Shown piece after piece: positions 62,700 through 64,000 of a stretch of 64,000 nt of DNA. The notes beneath the pieces were generated by a model. The model was not told where the DNA came from. It saw only the letters and a list, made by a program, of their open reading frames with translations, and searched no databases. Position 1 is the first letter of the stretch, and every line of letters begins with the position of its first letter. Source of the DNA: Pseudobutyrivibrio sp. 49 (lineage in GTDB: Bacteria; Bacillota; Clostridia; Lachnospirales; Lachnospiraceae); contig NZ_FNDP01000003.1 in NCBI RefSeq assembly GCF_900100545.1, forward strand, positions 124,001 to 188,000, written 5' to 3'. The translations under genes and the position numbers were made by a program.

Positions 62700-64000
62700 A
62701 TGAAAGAAAAGAAATTAGGGCTTATGTCCCTCATTCTGATGATTTTTACATCAGTTTACGGTTTTAACAACATTCCACGTTCTTATTACTTAATGGGATA
62801 TGCAGCGATTCCTTGGTTTGTAATCGCAGGTATTTTATTCTTCATCCCATTTGCCTTTATGGTTGCAGAGTTTGGTTCTGCTTTCAAGGATGAGACAGGT
62901 GGAATGTATTCATGGATGTGTAAGTCAGTAGGACCAAAGTACGCATTCATCGGTACATTTATGTGGTACACATCTTACGTTCTTTGGATGGTAAACGTAT
63001 CATCTGGTATCTGGGTACCAGTTTCAAACATCATCTTTGGTGAAGATACAACATCAACATGGTCATTATTCGGAATCGAGTTTTTATCTGGTTCAAGACT
63101 TCTTGGTCTTATGGCTGTATTGTTCTTCATCTTTATCACATATTTCGATTCAAAGGGTATTGATAAGATTAGCAAGGTAACATCTGTTGGTGGTACAGCA
63201 GTTCTTACTATCAACATCATGGTAGTAGTTGGTTCTATCATTATGATTATCGCTCGCGGTGGTCAGCTTGAGCAGCCATTCGCAGGTATGGAGTCCCTTA
63301 AGGTTCCTCTTAATGTTGCATACCAGGGCAGTCCAATCATGCTCCTCTCATTTATCGTATATGCGTTATTTGCATACGGCGGAATCGAGGCAGTTGGTGG
63401 TCTTGTAGATAAGACAGAGAATCCTAAGAAGAACTTCCCTAAGGGAATCATCATTGCAGCTATGGTTATCGTAGTTGGTTATGCATCTCTTATCATGCTT
63501 GTAGGTTCATTTACAAACTACGCAGAGGTTCTTGGTGCTGATACAATCACACTTGGAAATGTTTCATATGTAATTATGTCAAACTTTGCAGCAGCATTTG
63601 GTAAGGTGTTTGGTGCAACTGCAGCTACACAGGTTGCACTTGCTCACGGCTTTGCTCGTGTTTATGCACTTATCATGCTTCTCGCCCTTGCAGGAGCATT
63701 ATTTACACTTGTTTATTCACCACTTAAGCAGATTATCGAGGGTACTCCAAAGGAACTTTGGCCTGGTAAGATGGGTGAGATCGAAGCAGACGGTATGCCT
63801 AAGAATGCTATGTGGGTACAGTGTGCAGTCGTAAGCGTTATGATTCTCCTTGTTTCATTTGGTGGAGATTCAATGCAGAAGTTCTTCGTTATCCTAACAG
63901 CTATGGTTAACGTTGGAATGACAGTACCTTACATGTTCATTTCATTCGCATTCCCTAAGTTCAAGAAGCTTCAGGGAATTGATAGAAGCTTTGTTATTTT
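62700..64000 (+). CDS. yjeM: YjeM-type amino acid permease, truncated by the window end
   Basis: At least 433 residues of an APC-superfamily permease related to the glutamate/GABA family transporter YjeM. The N-terminus (LMSLILMIFTSVYGFNNIPR, YYLMGYAAIPWFVIAGIL) and GGMYSWMCKSVGPKYAFIGT, by its core SVGPKYAFIG, match E. coli YjeM closely, as do AYGGIEAVGGLVDKTENPKK and SPLKQIIEGTPKELWP. At least ten helices are visible. The start is ATG 62700 after AAGGAAG. The gene continues past position 64000. The substrate is inferred to be an amino acid only. Confidence 0.9.
   Translation, partial: MKEKKLGLMSLILMIFTSVYGFNNIPRSYYLMGYAAIPWFVIAGILFFIPFAFMVAEFGSAFKDETGGMYSWMCKSVGPKYAFIGTFMWYTSYVLWMVNVSSGIWVPVSNIIFGEDTTSTWSLFGIEFLSGSRLLGLMAVLFFIFITYFDSKGIDKISKVTSVGGTAVLTINIMVVVGSIIMIIARGGQLEQPFAGMESLKVPLNVAYQGSPIMLLSFIVYALFAYGGIEAVGGLVDKTENPKKNFPKGIIIAAMVIVVGYASLIMLVGSFTNYAEVLGADTITLGNVSYVIMSNFAAAFGKVFGATAATQVALAHGFARVYALIMLLALAGALFTLVYSPLKQIIEGTPKELWPGKMGEIEADGMPKNAMWVQCAVVSVMILLVSFGGDSMQKFFVILTAMVNVGMTVPYMFISFAFPKFKKLQGIDRSFVI

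Overview
The window is a low-G+C Firmicutes chromosome segment, most likely from a motile rumen or gut Lachnospiraceae of the Butyrivibrio/Pseudobutyrivibrio type. The evidence is the AT-rich third positions, the strong AGGAGG ribosome binding sites, a flagellin/FliS pair, a clostridial Tad pilus locus with DUF5702 and DUF6382-FHA proteins, a diaminopimelate-type murE, and many Lachnospiraceae-style DUF proteins. The genus is an inference. Nearly all genes lie on the + strand; the exceptions are a GreA-like gene, an AraC regulator and murG. I found no rRNA, tRNA, insertion sequence, prophage or cas gene.

Layout. 0-3 kb: the end of the ATP synthase operon (atpG partial, atpD, atpC, a coiled-coil protein, terminator). 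2.9-8.4 kb: a frameshifted CPBP protease, a GreA-like factor, phosphatidylethanolamine synthesis (a flippase-like membrane protein, pssA, psd) and a tocopherol-cyclase-like protein. 8.4-13.6 kb: pepD, phosphofructokinase, and dnaX-ybaB-recR. 13.6-18.9 kb: a flagellar block (large FliK-like protein, flagellin, FliS) with a sigma-28-type promoter. 19.1-28.2 kb: a complete clostridial Tad/Flp pilus locus. 28.3-31.9 kb: secA and a methyltransferase. 31.9-35 kb: the accessory region, with a tandem hairpin array, a PD-(D/E)XK nuclease-like gene, two tiny leader ORFs with terminators, and a Mef-like MFS exporter. 35-40.6 kb: pepF, queT, an ECF sigma operon with two zinc-finger anti-sigma-like proteins, and an AraC regulator. 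40.7-48.5 kb: dapF-murE-dapA, rhomboid, a flavodoxin/SCP2-like protein, HIT, murG, and a SleB-like wall hydrolase. 48.6-56.7 kb: argF-birA-DUF-coaX-dusB, greA, MATE, and lysS with a fused tRNA-binding domain. 56.7-64 kb: a DMT exporter, a hydrolase, DUF1653, GNAT, ASCH, a membrane protein, an autoregulated-looking Fic protein, DUF1848, and a YjeM-type permease cut by the window end.

The most unusual signals are regulatory or RNA-like. (1) A degenerate tandem array with a 41-43 nt period, in which five units form a 7-bp stem with a 5-nt loop and show compensatory base changes, sits directly upstream of a PD-(D/E)XK nuclease-like gene. (2) A leader upstream of the MFS exporter has a 26-codon ORF whose codons form one arm of a 10-bp antiterminator that excludes a perfect 10-bp terminator. 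(3) Four exact copies of a 13-bp motif form two 39-bp inverted repeats over the fic promoter. (4) A phased A-AAA-AAG slippery site in dnaX could make a gamma-like product. (5) A perfect palindrome fills the spacer of the consensus lysS promoter.

Promoters and terminators were found by eye and have not been tested; domain assignments rest on motif recognition without database searches.
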